From Scytonematopsis contorta HA4267-MV1 (GTDB lineage: Bacteria; Cyanobacteriota; Cyanobacteriia; Cyanobacteriales; Nostocaceae): a DNA stretch of 64,000 nt. The stretch's first letter is position 1. Every line of letters begins with the position of its first letter. Where the stretch lies: contig JAHHIC010000037.1 of the NCBI GenBank assembly GCA_019359035.1, positions 1 to 64,000 of the forward strand, given 5' to 3'. The notes beneath the pieces were generated by a model. That model was given only the letters and a program-made list of their open reading frames with translations, did no database searches and was not told the origin of the DNA. Below are positions 1 through 8,396 of the stretch, in pieces. The position numbers and the translations under genes are program-made.

Positions 1-225
1 TAGGGAATGGAGGAACGACGAAGCAACCGCAATATATACAACCCAATATCAAACCTGTCATTGCGTTCACGAAGTGTTCCCTCTTAGGGAATGGAGGAAC
101 GACGAAGCAACCGCAATATATACAACCCAATATCAAACCTGTCATTGCGTTCACGAAGTGTTCCCTCTTAGGGAATGGAGGAACGACGAAGCAACCGCAA
201 TATATACAACCTAATATCCAACCTG
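1..225. repeat. 84-bp direct repeats, 2.7 copies
   Basis: Units begin at 1, 85 and 169, each opening with tagggaatggaggaacgacg; the third is cut near 225. Each unit also holds cattgcgttcacgaagtg. A single related copy in the other orientation lies at about 15531-15600, so this is a dispersed family that has been duplicated in tandem here. No reading frame was found. The array touches the window edge and may extend upstream. Confidence 0.9.
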
Positions 226-236
226 TCTCATAAATA

Positions 237-290
237 TCCCTGAACTAAAGTTCGGGCTAAAAGCTAAAACCCGTTAAAAACGGGTTGAAA
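237..290. repeat. dispersed hairpin repeat (aacccgt/acgggtt)
   Basis: A 54-bp stretch with the hairpin aacccgttaaaaacgggtt. A nearly identical copy lies at 55942-55995, and a related form with different stem bases at 13690-13733. It sits just upstream of the gene starting at 320. It is a small dispersed repeat, possibly able to form an RNA hairpin. Confidence 0.85.
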
Positions 291-319
291 CTTTGCTTTA
301 AGCGCAAATTCAAACCCTT

Positions 320-850
320 ATGACAGCTATTTTCTCAGATTTAGAAAAATTCCAAAATATCAATCCTCAGCAAGTAGAAGTCTACTTAATCGCACAGGGT
401 TGGCAGCAACAACAAAAAATAGGGGATAAGGCTTCCATTTGGACTTTAGATGATTTTGAAATTTTGCTTCCCCTCAAACCAGAAATTATTGATTTTAAAA
501 GACGGATGCTGGAAGTTGTGGAAACTCTCGCATTACAGGAAAAGCGATCGCAAATTGAAATTCTGGGAGACCTGATTACAAATGCACCCAACACGACGAT
601 TCAAGGGGTCGTAACCCACATAGCCACTCCCAAGGCTGATAACCTCAGTGGGGAAGTTACACTCCTTGGTGTCGTTATTGACAAGCTGCGTCCAATCCAT
701 ACCGAATTAGCTGACCGTGACTATATTCTTGCACTCAAGGCTTATCAAGAACGCCTCCCTGTTTACTGTACGGGTGACTTAATTAAAGAAAATGGTGCTT
801 TTGTTCTAAAGAATCCTCATCGATTAAGACTTGATGTCCAGGTGGCTTAA
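320..850 (+). CDS. conserved-looking protein of unknown function
   Basis: A 176-residue soluble protein that I do not recognise. The N-terminal third (about 1-60) is rich in Gln, Lys and Asp around a WTLDDFEILLPL stretch. The C-terminal part (about 95-176) looks like a small beta-rich domain ending KNPHRLRLDVQVA. There is no signal peptide or membrane segment. A HIP1 core (GCGATCGC) lies inside the gene, which suggests it is native to a cyanobacterial genome. It stands alone between a repeat cluster and the NUDIX gene 164 bp downstream, so context gives no function. The ATG at 320 is used; no clear Shine-Dalgarno sequence is visible. Confidence 0.7.
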   Translation: MTAIFSDLEKFQNINPQQVEVYLIAQGWQQQQKIGDKASIWTLDDFEILLPLKPEIIDFKRRMLEVVETLALQEKRSQIEILGDLITNAPNTTIQGVVTHIATPKADNLSGEVTLLGVVIDKLRPIHTELADRDYILALKAYQERLPVYCTGDLIKENGAFVLKNPHRLRLDVQVA

Positions 851-1013
851 TAAGCTAAAGTTTATAAGCTTTTAACCCGTATGCAAAAGCTCACCCTGTA
901 CCTAGGTGATAGCTTCTTGATTTTGTGGCATCGGATAATTTTATTGATGTTTAAAGTAAGTCTAACTTATGCTTGTTGAAGAGTATTAAACCGACTGAAA
1001 ATAAACTAGGATT

Positions 1014-1565
1014 ATGAACGCGGATAAGACTATTTTTAACAATGAATGGGTTACTGTCAAAGTAACATCCAGAAGATTTTATTATCTGGAAAGGAAGGGT
1101 AAAGACTCAATTGCTGTCTTTTTGCTAAGAAAAAACGAGGTTAATCCTACAGAATATGAAGTTTTAATTAGACAACAACCACTTTGTATTGATAATACAG
1201 AAATTAATGAAGATTTGAAACTTTTTCCTTGTCCAATTACTGGTGCTTTAGACGAAGGTGAGTTGCCAGAAGCTGCTGCAGTTAGAGAAGTTTACGAAGA
1301 ATCCGGCTTTTCAGTTAAGGTTTTTCTTTTAGGCAAATATATTGTTGGGACTCAAACAAATGAAATCTGCTACATGTACTATGCTGATGTCACTGGTGTT
1401 GAGCCAGATATAGCCCTGCAAGATGGAACCTATCATGAATCAATCAGTAAAAATGAGTGGCATCCTTTTGAGTATTTAAAGCATTGTGATTTCTCAGCTT
1501 GCCAAATAGGTTACTTCAAATTGCAAAGTATTATTTCTAAAGTAGTTGTTAACAAAGATAATTAA
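1014..1565 (+). CDS. NUDIX hydrolase
   Basis: A 183-residue protein with a complete Nudix box at about residues 77-99. It starts at GALDEGE and ends REVYEESGF, fitting Gx5Ex7REUxEExGU, so the Mg-binding glutamates are present. Nudix enzymes hydrolyse nucleoside diphosphates linked to another group; the substrate cannot be read from sequence. The N-terminal strand region (YYLERKGKDSIAVFLL) matches the usual fold and the length is normal for a single-domain enzyme. A small two-helix membrane protein follows 56 bp downstream on the same strand, so the two may be co-transcribed. Function is sure at family level only. Confidence 0.88.
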   Translation: MNADKTIFNNEWVTVKVTSRRFYYLERKGKDSIAVFLLRKNEVNPTEYEVLIRQQPLCIDNTEINEDLKLFPCPITGALDEGELPEAAAVREVYEESGFSVKVFLLGKYIVGTQTNEICYMYYADVTGVEPDIALQDGTYHESISKNEWHPFEYLKHCDFSACQIGYFKLQSIISKVVVNKDN

Positions 1566-1621
1566 TATCACAAGCAATGGTAATCTCTGACTGAGAATGA
1601 ACTGGATTTTATATAGCATTT

Positions 1622-2089
1622 ATGAGCGCAGACGATTCAAAGCCAATCAAAGACAATCGAGAGTACCTTGTAAAACAGAGCGAGATGCTACAAGCTACTA
1701 TTACTCGTATGGCTAGCAATTCCCTAGCCGTAAAGCAATTGGGATTAAGTATTTGGACTGCGTTGGTAGGATTTGGTTTCACAAATAAAACACCATCTTT
1801 ATTTATTCTTGCAATTATTTCTCTAATATTAATTGCTTTACTAGATATGTATTATCTATATTTAGAAACACGATTCCGGAATAACTTCAACCGTCTGACA
1901 GAATTATTATGCGGATTTGATGACCACGCAATGGAAAGTATGCAGCGATTAAAAGGCAATTTTGTGAAGCTGGAGAATATTTCTATCGGGAAAGAATTTC
2001 AAATGTATACAAGTACTTTTAGGTCATGGGCAAATTTGCCTTACTTGGTGATAATTGTGATAACTTTAGTGATTTTTGTCAATAACTGA
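1622..2089 (+). CDS. small protein with two transmembrane helices
   Basis: A 155-residue protein. The N-terminal about 40 residues are polar and helical. A hydrophobic segment (about 40-55) and a strong one (about 60-80, SLFILAIISLILIALLD) form a hairpin, then comes an amphipathic stretch of about 50 residues, and a last hydrophobic tail (YLVIIVITLVIFV) reaches the C-terminus. I do not recognise a named family. The layout of cytosolic tail plus paired helices resembles small membrane effectors in nucleotide-signalling conflict systems. The Nudix gene just upstream and a broken SEFIR gene just downstream fit such a setting. That role is inference only. Confidence 0.7.
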   Translation: MSADDSKPIKDNREYLVKQSEMLQATITRMASNSLAVKQLGLSIWTALVGFGFTNKTPSLFILAIISLILIALLDMYYLYLETRFRNNFNRLTELLCGFDDHAMESMQRLKGNFVKLENISIGKEFQMYTSTFRSWANLPYLVIIVITLVIFVNN

Positions 2090-2233
2090 AATGATTGATT
2101 TTTGTTAACATGATAAGCTTTGTATTCAGAGATTTTTAGTAAAAATAATAATTTACCAGATTTGATAGTAAATTATTAACTGACTATTTATACCACGACC
2201 ATTAAAATTAAAATCTTTCTCAAAACTAGATGT

Positions 2234-2692
2234 TTAATCGAAAAAATTTTGCTTGCGTTCCTTAGGTGGCAATGGTTTTAAACTGCCAAGGGGTGGCTTC
2301 ACAATACTGGGTTGATTAGTAAGAAGTCGATAGATTTCTTCATACTTTTTATTAGAGTCTAGAACAAATTGGCTTGAAGAGCGGAGTACTACCGGGATCT
2401 GGTTTAAGTCATTGGAGGAAAACACAACAGGGATATATTTTGTGTTTTTCCCCTGAGCGTCATAAAGGTTTTGGTTGATAATAGCTCCTTCCCATGTAAC
2501 ACCTCTACCTTGGCCAGGTTCCTCTGCACCCCGAAATCGTGTGTGATATTTCTCAGTGCAAATTATAAGCACAAAGTCAGCCCAGTCAAGTTTATTCATC
2601 ATCCATCGAGGCCATCCCTCAGTTGGAAACGGCTCATATTGGTCAATCTGGCATTCAATTCCATCATGTCGTAAATTATGGCTCTTGCGTAC
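2234..2692 (-). pseudogene. SEFIR-domain protein, 5' end lost
   Basis: Reading on the minus strand, the frame gives a SEFIR/TIR-like domain from codons at 2692 onward: LRHDGIECQIDQYE, PTEGWPRWM, ADFVLIICTEKY, GVTWEGAI and KYIPVVFSS. These are hallmarks of bacterial SEFIR proteins. A TAA at 2693-2695, inside the adjacent MITE, ends the frame upstream. The usual first strand (a VFISYSHDSPEH-type sequence) is missing, so about 20-25 residues were lost. An internal ATG at 2602 could still start a 122-residue fragment. SEFIR domains act in NAD-cleaving or signalling defence proteins; this copy is probably dead. Confidence 0.75.
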
Positions 2693-2861
2693 TTAGCGTG
2701 CTAAAATTTTGAAAAAATAAGCTTAAAACTATTGCTGGGCTTTTGTTACAGGCATTATTACCTTCAAAACGGTATTCCTTGCTTAAATTGAAACTATAAG
2801 TGCCTGTAAGCCTTGTAAATAAAGCATACTTATAAATTTTAATTAAAATTTAGCACGCTAT
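2693..2861. mobile_element. MITE-like element, 169 bp
   Basis: The ends are inverted repeats: ttagcgtgctaaaatttt at 2693 and aaaatttagcacgctat ending at 2861, complementary except for one mismatch and one indel. GTAC lies directly outside both ends (2689-2692 and 2862-2865) and may be a 4-bp target duplication. There is no coding capacity. It truncates the SEFIR gene on one side and supplies the stop codon of the GATase-like gene on the other. Confidence 0.75.
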
Positions 2862-2865
2862 GTAC

Positions 2866-3785
2866 GAAAGAACCATCTCCGCATTTGGAACACATTGAAA
2901 CTCAGCTGCTACATCAAAGAAAAGGGGAGAATAGTTTGTTTTTTCTGGAAAGTCTATAGTTAGTCTCAAAGTCTGAGAACCAAGCTTTTGTGGTTCAACA
3001 TTCCACTGTAACTGAGTTTGTCCGTTTGCTGGCAAAGAACGAATGCGCTGCTCTGCTTCCGATATTACAGCACCAGCGTCCGACTCTAGCAAGCAGTTGA
3101 TATTTTCCAAACGTTTGCTGTTAGGGTTGCTAAATGAAATTGAAAAAGTACTTGTCTCTCCGTACCATATTCTCGTCTCAAACTGAGTATCAAAGCATTC
3201 TAGCGAATTTTGCTTCGTGAGCCATTTGAAAATATTCAAAACTAAATTTTTATTATCACCTGACTCAATTTTTTTGTCTCCAAATATAACAAAATCTCCA
3301 ATAGCAACTAAGCGACCACGATTCTTCTTCGTTTCTACAGCCGTCAAGAAAGCTTTTCCAGTTCGAGGAAAATCAGCTACTACACGTGGAACTTCGTTAA
3401 GCGTTTCCAAATACACCGGTTCTTTTACAAATAGTCGATTAATTTCTGTACTTATGTAGTGGGGTTTAAATTGTGTAGCATGAATTTCACTAGGTGGACT
3501 AGTCAAAAGAAGTTTAGTACGCAGCCCAAATTTCTCTAGCAATAAATTTATCGTGGGAGTATTTTTATCCTCAAGAGACTGGTAGCACTGCGCTATCAGC
3601 AAAGAATTTCCTTCCTCAACAAAATTACTTATTGCCTCAATTTCAGTGTCACTGAGAGGTTTTGTGGGAGCTGCAAGAACCAATACTTTATAACTATCTA
3701 GTTCTACCTTGGTGAGTTCCGCTTTCCCATTTTCGCTCTTTAAGTAAGGATTAATCTCACAGCCGATTTCTGTGAGTGTAGCCGC
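2866..3785 (-). pseudogene. GATase/DUF4350-like protein, C-terminal part
   Basis: The minus-strand frame runs from just after a TAA at 3786-3788 down to the MITE. It starts AATLTEIGCEINPYL and carries VLVLAAPTKPLSDTE and GRLVAIGDFVIFGD, the pattern of the DUF4350 / class I glutamine-amidotransferase-like fold. A beta-sandwich region with CARDB-like character follows. An open frame with a TTG start at 3683 remains (277 residues) but lacks the first strands. The missing N-terminus is found beyond the TnpB element at 5837-6019, and the end YIAC is read from the MITE edge. So the gene is cut at one end and altered at the other. Function is unknown; the reconstruction is firm in outline. Confidence 0.75.
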
Positions 3786-3960
3786 TTATTTAAAACCTAT
3801 GTAAACCTATGAAAGGCGCTTTCCAGGGCTAAATACAAGGTTAACTCATACGGTATAAGTTTTGATTTACTCGTCGTGTGTAAGGTAGCTGTTGCGACTT
3901 AAAGCCTAATACTCGGTACTCAGTCCCACCGGGACTGACTCAGCATTAGGCGTAATAACA
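3786..3960 (-). ncRNA. candidate omega/re-RNA region at the tnpB 3' end
   Basis: A strong hairpin spans 3904-3951: outer arms gcctaat/attaggc, inner arms cagtccc/gggactg with an acc loop. It overlaps the last codons and stop of tnpB. About 120 bp of non-coding element DNA follow, to the inferred element end at 3786. This is where TnpB elements encode their guide RNA, whose guide would be the flanking DNA (gcggctacactc on the minus strand). The assignment is by analogy only. Confidence 0.4.
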
Positions 3961-5486
3961 CATGCCCAGTTAGGGCTATAAACAGTTCTATAGAACGACG
4001 AGCGTACTATATATTGTCCACCGACTTTCAACTGGCTATTCAATTTCGACAACCGCTTCCACGGGTGTCTTCTATCATTCACTGACAGAAGAGCCACAAT
4101 GGGTGCGGGTAGACGTTCACTCAGTTTCATTCCACGACGACCAATAGCAATCGCAGCAGCAACCCCGCTATTAATACCATATCGTCGCATAAATTTCGTC
4201 ATTCCCAACAGGCTTGTATACTGTGGATTCACCCCAAAAGTTGATACACCTCTGTTGGTCGCTATCGAATTTAAAATTTGAAAAAATTTGCTATAAGCCC
4301 AACCTGAAAGCATTCGATTATATTTTTGATTACCAGATTCGCGCATACGCAATTTTTTTGACGCAAAATCAATTTTTTCATGGACTATTGGTTTACCAGT
4401 TTTAAGAGATAATTTGACTAAAAACAGTGCCACAGTTTGTAATTGAGCAGTCATTTTATTTTTAGGCAATCCAATTTGTAATGAAAGGCTCCCCCATTTG
4501 ATTGCATTGCCATTATGGTCAATTTCTGCCCAATCGATACTATTAGGATTTATATCAAATGAGATAACTCCATTATTATGATTATTAGATGAGGGTGTGA
4601 CTGTGATAGGCTGAAATTGAATACAAGCTTTCCATTTAGCATCTTTTTTGTAGAAGCTCCAAGTTTTGGCTCCATGTTCAGGTAATCTATTAATGTTTCT
4701 GTCAAAGCTGCCTAATTGAACACTAACATATTCCCCATAAGTCTTGGATAAGCAGTAAGGTACTCTAATAGTCAGATTACTGCCATCCCATTGGGCGACT
4801 TGATTGCCAAATGATTCGTCTTTACTTCCAACAAAAAATACTTTATTATGTGGAACTTTTACTCTCAATGGAGTTATCTTTAAATTTTCTATATCTGACG
4901 ACAATGAAGCTATGTAACGTTTTTTGTTATGAACTAAAAAACGCAAGTGATTTAAATTTGTATTTTTATATTTGATATCACAAGCCAGTGGCATTCTGCA
5001 ACCAGTCTTAGAATCCTTCCAAATTAATATCTTTTTACCCTTTACGAGTTTAGATTTGGCGTAAAATTTGTTTACATCTTTTATCAGTTTAATTTTTTTT
5101 GCCAACCACTTTTGAGCTGATTTCAACTTACCTAATAGAGTTTTTATATGTTCTTGCCTACATGATTCTGCGCTTTTTACCATGCCGATAGCATCACTGA
5201 TAATACTATTTGCATGACGTTTATTTATTTGATACTGATGCTGCAAATAAGTATTCCATTCTGACTTATTAAAGTTACTGAAAGTTAACCATTTTTTGAT
5301 TTCCGGACAGTATACACCTTTGCACCAAATTATATAATTTACCGTTTCACAAACGATTTTTCTATATATGGCTGCGTATTCAGTCAGGAATGACTCGAAG
5401 TTAGTCATCCCTAAAGCATTCATATCTGATAATGGTGTTGGTAATCCGACAACATACGACAAAATAGATTTTGATGATTTTGACAT
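3906..5486 (-). CDS. tnpB: TnpB-like RuvC protein of a transposable element
   Basis: A 526-residue protein, long for TnpB (about 400). The N-terminal 300 residues are Lys-rich. RuvC-I is visible as VISFDINPNSIDWAEID (about 316-332) and RuvC-II as KPIVHEKIDFASKK (about 371). The next block reads GVNPQYTSLLG, then YGINSGVAAAIAIGRR. The zinc-finger CxxC pairs of canonical TnpB are absent, and the usual RuvC-III aspartate is replaced by N/S. It belongs to the divergent YTS..G.../AAA..IGRR group. Canonical TnpB is an RNA-guided nuclease; whether this one cuts DNA is uncertain. The stop codon lies inside a strong hairpin, as in elements that make a guide RNA from the tnpB 3' end. Confidence 0.82.
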   Translation of the reverse strand: MSKSSKSILSYVVGLPTPLSDMNALGMTNFESFLTEYAAIYRKIVCETVNYIIWCKGVYCPEIKKWLTFSNFNKSEWNTYLQHQYQINKRHANSIISDAIGMVKSAESCRQEHIKTLLGKLKSAQKWLAKKIKLIKDVNKFYAKSKLVKGKKILIWKDSKTGCRMPLACDIKYKNTNLNHLRFLVHNKKRYIASLSSDIENLKITPLRVKVPHNKVFFVGSKDESFGNQVAQWDGSNLTIRVPYCLSKTYGEYVSVQLGSFDRNINRLPEHGAKTWSFYKKDAKWKACIQFQPITVTPSSNNHNNGVISFDINPNSIDWAEIDHNGNAIKWGSLSLQIGLPKNKMTAQLQTVALFLVKLSLKTGKPIVHEKIDFASKKLRMRESGNQKYNRMLSGWAYSKFFQILNSIATNRGVSTFGVNPQYTSLLGMTKFMRRYGINSGVAAAIAIGRRGMKLSERLPAPIVALLSVNDRRHPWKRLSKLNSQLKVGGQYIVRSSFYRTVYSPNWACVITPNAESVPVGLSTEY

Positions 5487-5836
5487 TGCTCGACCTCAAT
5501 GCTTGAAAAATGTTTTTCTCAATAATTATCTATCATAAAAAACTATTGAAAGCTCAATTTAATTTACTGAAATTTACATGAACCTTGATGTGAGTTATAT
5601 ATGTGCTTTCTAACACTTGTATTCGATGTTAATCAGAAATTATCAAATACAAGGAAACAGGGAACGCTTAACAGTTAGGAACAAACTGTTCTAGTTTCCT
5701 TTTTAAATTAAAGTCTACCGGATATAATCGGATGTATGAATGAGCTTTACCTAATGACAATACTTTTAGCCCCTAAAATTCCTCGAATTCACGTAGATTT
5801 AAATCAAAAATATCTTGTAAAACCTAGTAATTTCTA

Positions 5837-6019
5837 TGATTCAGGGTAACTGCTGATAACCCTTAACTTACCCCAAGTGTCAATTTCCTCCTCGTCATCC
5901 GGAATTTCTTGAGACTGCAGTAATTCTTTGTGAGATTCATCAAATAAAATTTTTATCACTGGAGGCTTTGGCGATAGTGGTCTTCGTTTTTTTGTTGGCT
6001 GTAAGCGTGAACTTGACAA
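5837..6019 (-). pseudogene. GATase/DUF4350-like protein, N-terminal fragment
   Basis: A short minus-strand frame with a TTG start at 6019. It begins with a basic, Pro-rich tail, then VIKILFDESHKELL and WGKLRVISSYPES, and hits a TAG at 5834-5836 in the TnpB element. ILFDESH is the usual first strand of DUF4350/GATase-like domains. The end fits directly onto AATLTEIG at 3785, so this is the 5' piece of the gene broken by the element. It is too short to be functional. Confidence 0.7.
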
Positions 6020-6186
6020 TTGTTGTATCGCTCTATACTATTGATTTTTTATCCTGAAAAACATATTACTCCGAATAAGTTCAATCTTTGATATACAAAT
6101 ATATAATTCCATAGCCATAATTCACAAGATAATGTTATCTGACAACCCTTGTAGTTAATTATGTATTAGGTTTTGTATTTAAGCCC

Positions 6187-7077
6187 ATGTCCGAAATAGA
6201 ACCCCCAATAATTGACTTCAGAAAGCAAAATCCTAGCGAATTGCTTTTACCACGTCCTCCTATTCTCTCTACTTACCAACTGGGTTGGAATGGGTTTTTG
6301 TTCGAGTATCACTGTCAAGGAGCGGGGGAAACAGAAGAGGTTTGTATTATTAACGGTCATGCAATACTTATTTTTACAACTCAAAATCAGCAAATTCACA
6401 GCCGACGTAAGCTTGATGGTCAATTACGGGATGACCCTGTTCAAGCTGGAGATGTAATTATTATCCCTCAAGGTGTTGGCCATGGTGTACGTGCGTATGG
6501 GGAAGCTGAATTTATTGTTTTGGTAATAACACCAGAAATATTTGCTCATTCTATCGAGCTTGAGTCTCAATTAATACCGAGTTTTGCGAATTCTGATGCA
6601 CTGCTGTACCAGATAGGTTTAGCGATGAAAGCAGCATTAGAGAATAATTTAAGTGGAAGCCGTTTGTATGCAGAAACAATGGTAAATGCTGTTGCTGTTC
6701 ATTTGATACAACGCTATGGAAGCAGACAGGCAACATTACATAACTGTGAAGCTGGTTTGACACCAAATCAATTGAAAAAAGTAATTGAGTATATCCGCAC
6801 GCATCTCGACCAAGATTTAAGTTTAAACGAACTGAGTGCGCTGACTCATATCAGCCCACATTATTTTTCGCAGCTTTTTAAACAAGCTACAGGCATGACA
6901 CCGCATAAATACGTAATCAGTTGCCGAGTCGCACAAGCTAAAGAATTACTAAGAAAAGGTAATTTATCTATCGCTGAAGTTGCCCAACAAGTCGGGTTTG
7001 CCAATCAAAGCCATTTGAATTTACACATAAAGCGACAGCTTGGAGTCACACCCAAACAAATTTTACAACATCGGTAA
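6187..7077 (+). CDS. AraC-family transcriptional regulator
   Basis: A 296-residue protein. The N-terminal half has a cupin-like sensor fold (AGDVIIIPQGVGHGV, about 95-109). The C-terminal about 100 residues form the two-HTH AraC domain: ELSALTHISPHYFSQLFKQ and IAEVAQQVGFANQSHLN, ending VTPKQILQ. AraC proteins usually activate a neighbouring gene in response to a small ligand. The DUF4336 gene 98 bp downstream on the same strand is the natural candidate target or operon partner. Domain order and length are normal. The ligand is unknown. Confidence 0.92.
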   Translation: MSEIEPPIIDFRKQNPSELLLPRPPILSTYQLGWNGFLFEYHCQGAGETEEVCIINGHAILIFTTQNQQIHSRRKLDGQLRDDPVQAGDVIIIPQGVGHGVRAYGEAEFIVLVITPEIFAHSIELESQLIPSFANSDALLYQIGLAMKAALENNLSGSRLYAETMVNAVAVHLIQRYGSRQATLHNCEAGLTPNQLKKVIEYIRTHLDQDLSLNELSALTHISPHYFSQLFKQATGMTPHKYVISCRVAQAKELLRKGNLSIAEVAQQVGFANQSHLNLHIKRQLGVTPKQILQHR

Positions 7078-7175
7078 AATTTACAAAAAATTGGAAGGAT
7101 TTAAAAGACCAGTTACCCAAAATACCTATAGCTTGGTATCACTACACTCTTCTTTGGGTCAACTTGGGTATCAAA

Positions 7176-8006
7176 ATGAAACCAAAAGAAAAATCATTAC
7201 CGTCAGAAATCTTTTATTCCTTATTTTCGCTAGTTAAACCTCGTAAAGTCCAAGATGCTGGAAACAGTCCCAGCGAAGAATGGGAATCACATGTATTACC
7301 TCATAGTCCCATTCAAGAACTAGCAGCAAACCTCTGGCACGTTACAGGTATATTGCCAGCAAAAGGACATCCACCGCGAGAAATGATACTTTACAAATTG
7401 CCAGATTCGACGCTATTAATTCATAGCGGTATTGCTTTAAATGAAGCTGGTATGGCACAACTCGAATCATTGGGCACACCAAAAATTATGATAGTACCTA
7501 ACCGGATACATCGACTGGATGCACGCATATTCAAGCAGCGATATCCTGATTTAATAGTAGTTGCTCCTGCTGCTGCTATCCCTTACGTTGAAGAAGTTGT
7601 TTCGGTGGATGCAAGCGCAGAAGAGTTTTTACCCCAATACGGTATAGTTTGCCATCAACCAATTGGCATTCGTCCCCAAGAATTCGCATACGAATTGCGT
7701 TTACCAACGGGGAAAGCATTAGTTTTTACAGATATTTTATTCAATTTAACTGATTCTTATTTAGAGCAATACGGGTCGGCGAAATTACTTTTGAAAATAT
7801 TAGGAGCTAGTGGTTTTTTCGGAATCACGAGATTAGGGAAAATGTTTTACATGACTGATAGAAATGCCTACCGTCAGTGGCTAGAATCTTTAGGGAATAA
7901 TATTCCTGATTTACAAGTAATTTCGGTTGCACATGGCGAAGTAATTACAAGTAATTGCACTCAAAAATTGCGTGAAGCTGCCTCAAGATTAGAAACTTCC
8001 AAATAA
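7176..8006 (+). CDS. DUF4336 protein (metallo-beta-lactamase-like fold)
   Basis: About 276 residues, starting at the ATG at 7176 (MKPKEKSLP); a TTG at 7164 would add four residues. It carries ELAANLWHVTGILP, SLGTPKIMIVPNRIHRLDA, LRLPTGKALVFTDILFNL and VISVAHGEVI, the pattern of DUF4336. That family relates to metallo-beta-lactamases but lacks the HxHxDH metal motif, and I see none here. The role is unknown. It lies just downstream of the AraC regulator, which suggests joint control. Confidence 0.8.
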   Translation: MKPKEKSLPSEIFYSLFSLVKPRKVQDAGNSPSEEWESHVLPHSPIQELAANLWHVTGILPAKGHPPREMILYKLPDSTLLIHSGIALNEAGMAQLESLGTPKIMIVPNRIHRLDARIFKQRYPDLIVVAPAAAIPYVEEVVSVDASAEEFLPQYGIVCHQPIGIRPQEFAYELRLPTGKALVFTDILFNLTDSYLEQYGSAKLLLKILGASGFFGITRLGKMFYMTDRNAYRQWLESLGNNIPDLQVISVAHGEVITSNCTQKLREAASRLETSK

Positions 8007-8162
8007 AAAATATCCAAGATGTTTGTCTGGGATAGAAAGAATTAAGCGGGGTAAGTTTCCATCCCGCTTAGTTCACGGCATCAACAATGCTATGTAAATT
8101 TTGGGTATTAGTAATTTTTAACCAAAGCAAAACCCTCATTATTTTCAGATTGCAGCCGAACA

Positions 8163-8396
8163 TCAAGAAATTTCCTTTAATTCGGGAACATGTTCAGTTT
8201 CATAATTTTCAATTAAAACGCCAATGACTTCCATCAGAGACGCGAGCGGATGGGTTTCGTCTTCACCAACTTGGTCAATAAGGCTATCAAGCATATGAAC
8301 TAAGCGTTCAAATTCCTCTTCTGTATGAGGAACAAAGACATTTTCGGCAATAGATGACCAAGCAGTAATGGTTTTATCGAGGTTAAGGCTTTGCAT
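8163..8396 (-). CDS. HigA-like antitoxin, short form without HTH
   Basis: About 77 residues from the ATG at 8396, which overlaps the stop of the toxin gene as TAATG and implies translational coupling. An ATG at 8408 would add four residues. The sequence (NVFVPHTEEEFERLV, LIDQVGEDETHPLASLMEV, IENYETEHVPEL) matches the N-terminal half of COG5499 HigA-like antitoxins. Those normally continue into a helix-turn-helix domain. Here a stop follows at once (ELKEIS, then stop), so the DNA-binding half is missing. It may still neutralise the toxin but probably cannot autoregulate. Confidence 0.8.
   Translation of the reverse strand: MQSLNLDKTITAWSSIAENVFVPHTEEEFERLVHMLDSLIDQVGEDETHPLASLMEVIGVLIENYETEHVPELKEIS

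Larger units (their letters stand above)
3786..5836 (-). mobile_element. IS605/IS1341-type element carrying only tnpB (about 2.05 kb)
   Basis: The limits come from the gene it interrupts. The upstream fragment stops reading at 5837 after ISSYPES and the downstream fragment resumes at 3785 with AATLTEIG; joining them gives a continuous GATase-like protein. There are no terminal inverted repeats and no obvious target duplication, as expected for IS200/IS605 elements. Only tnpB is present, with no TnpA (Y1 transposase), so movement would need help in trans. A hairpin with aacagtt/aactgtt arms lies in the left end near 5670-5690. Boundaries are inferred to within a few bases. Confidence 0.7.
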
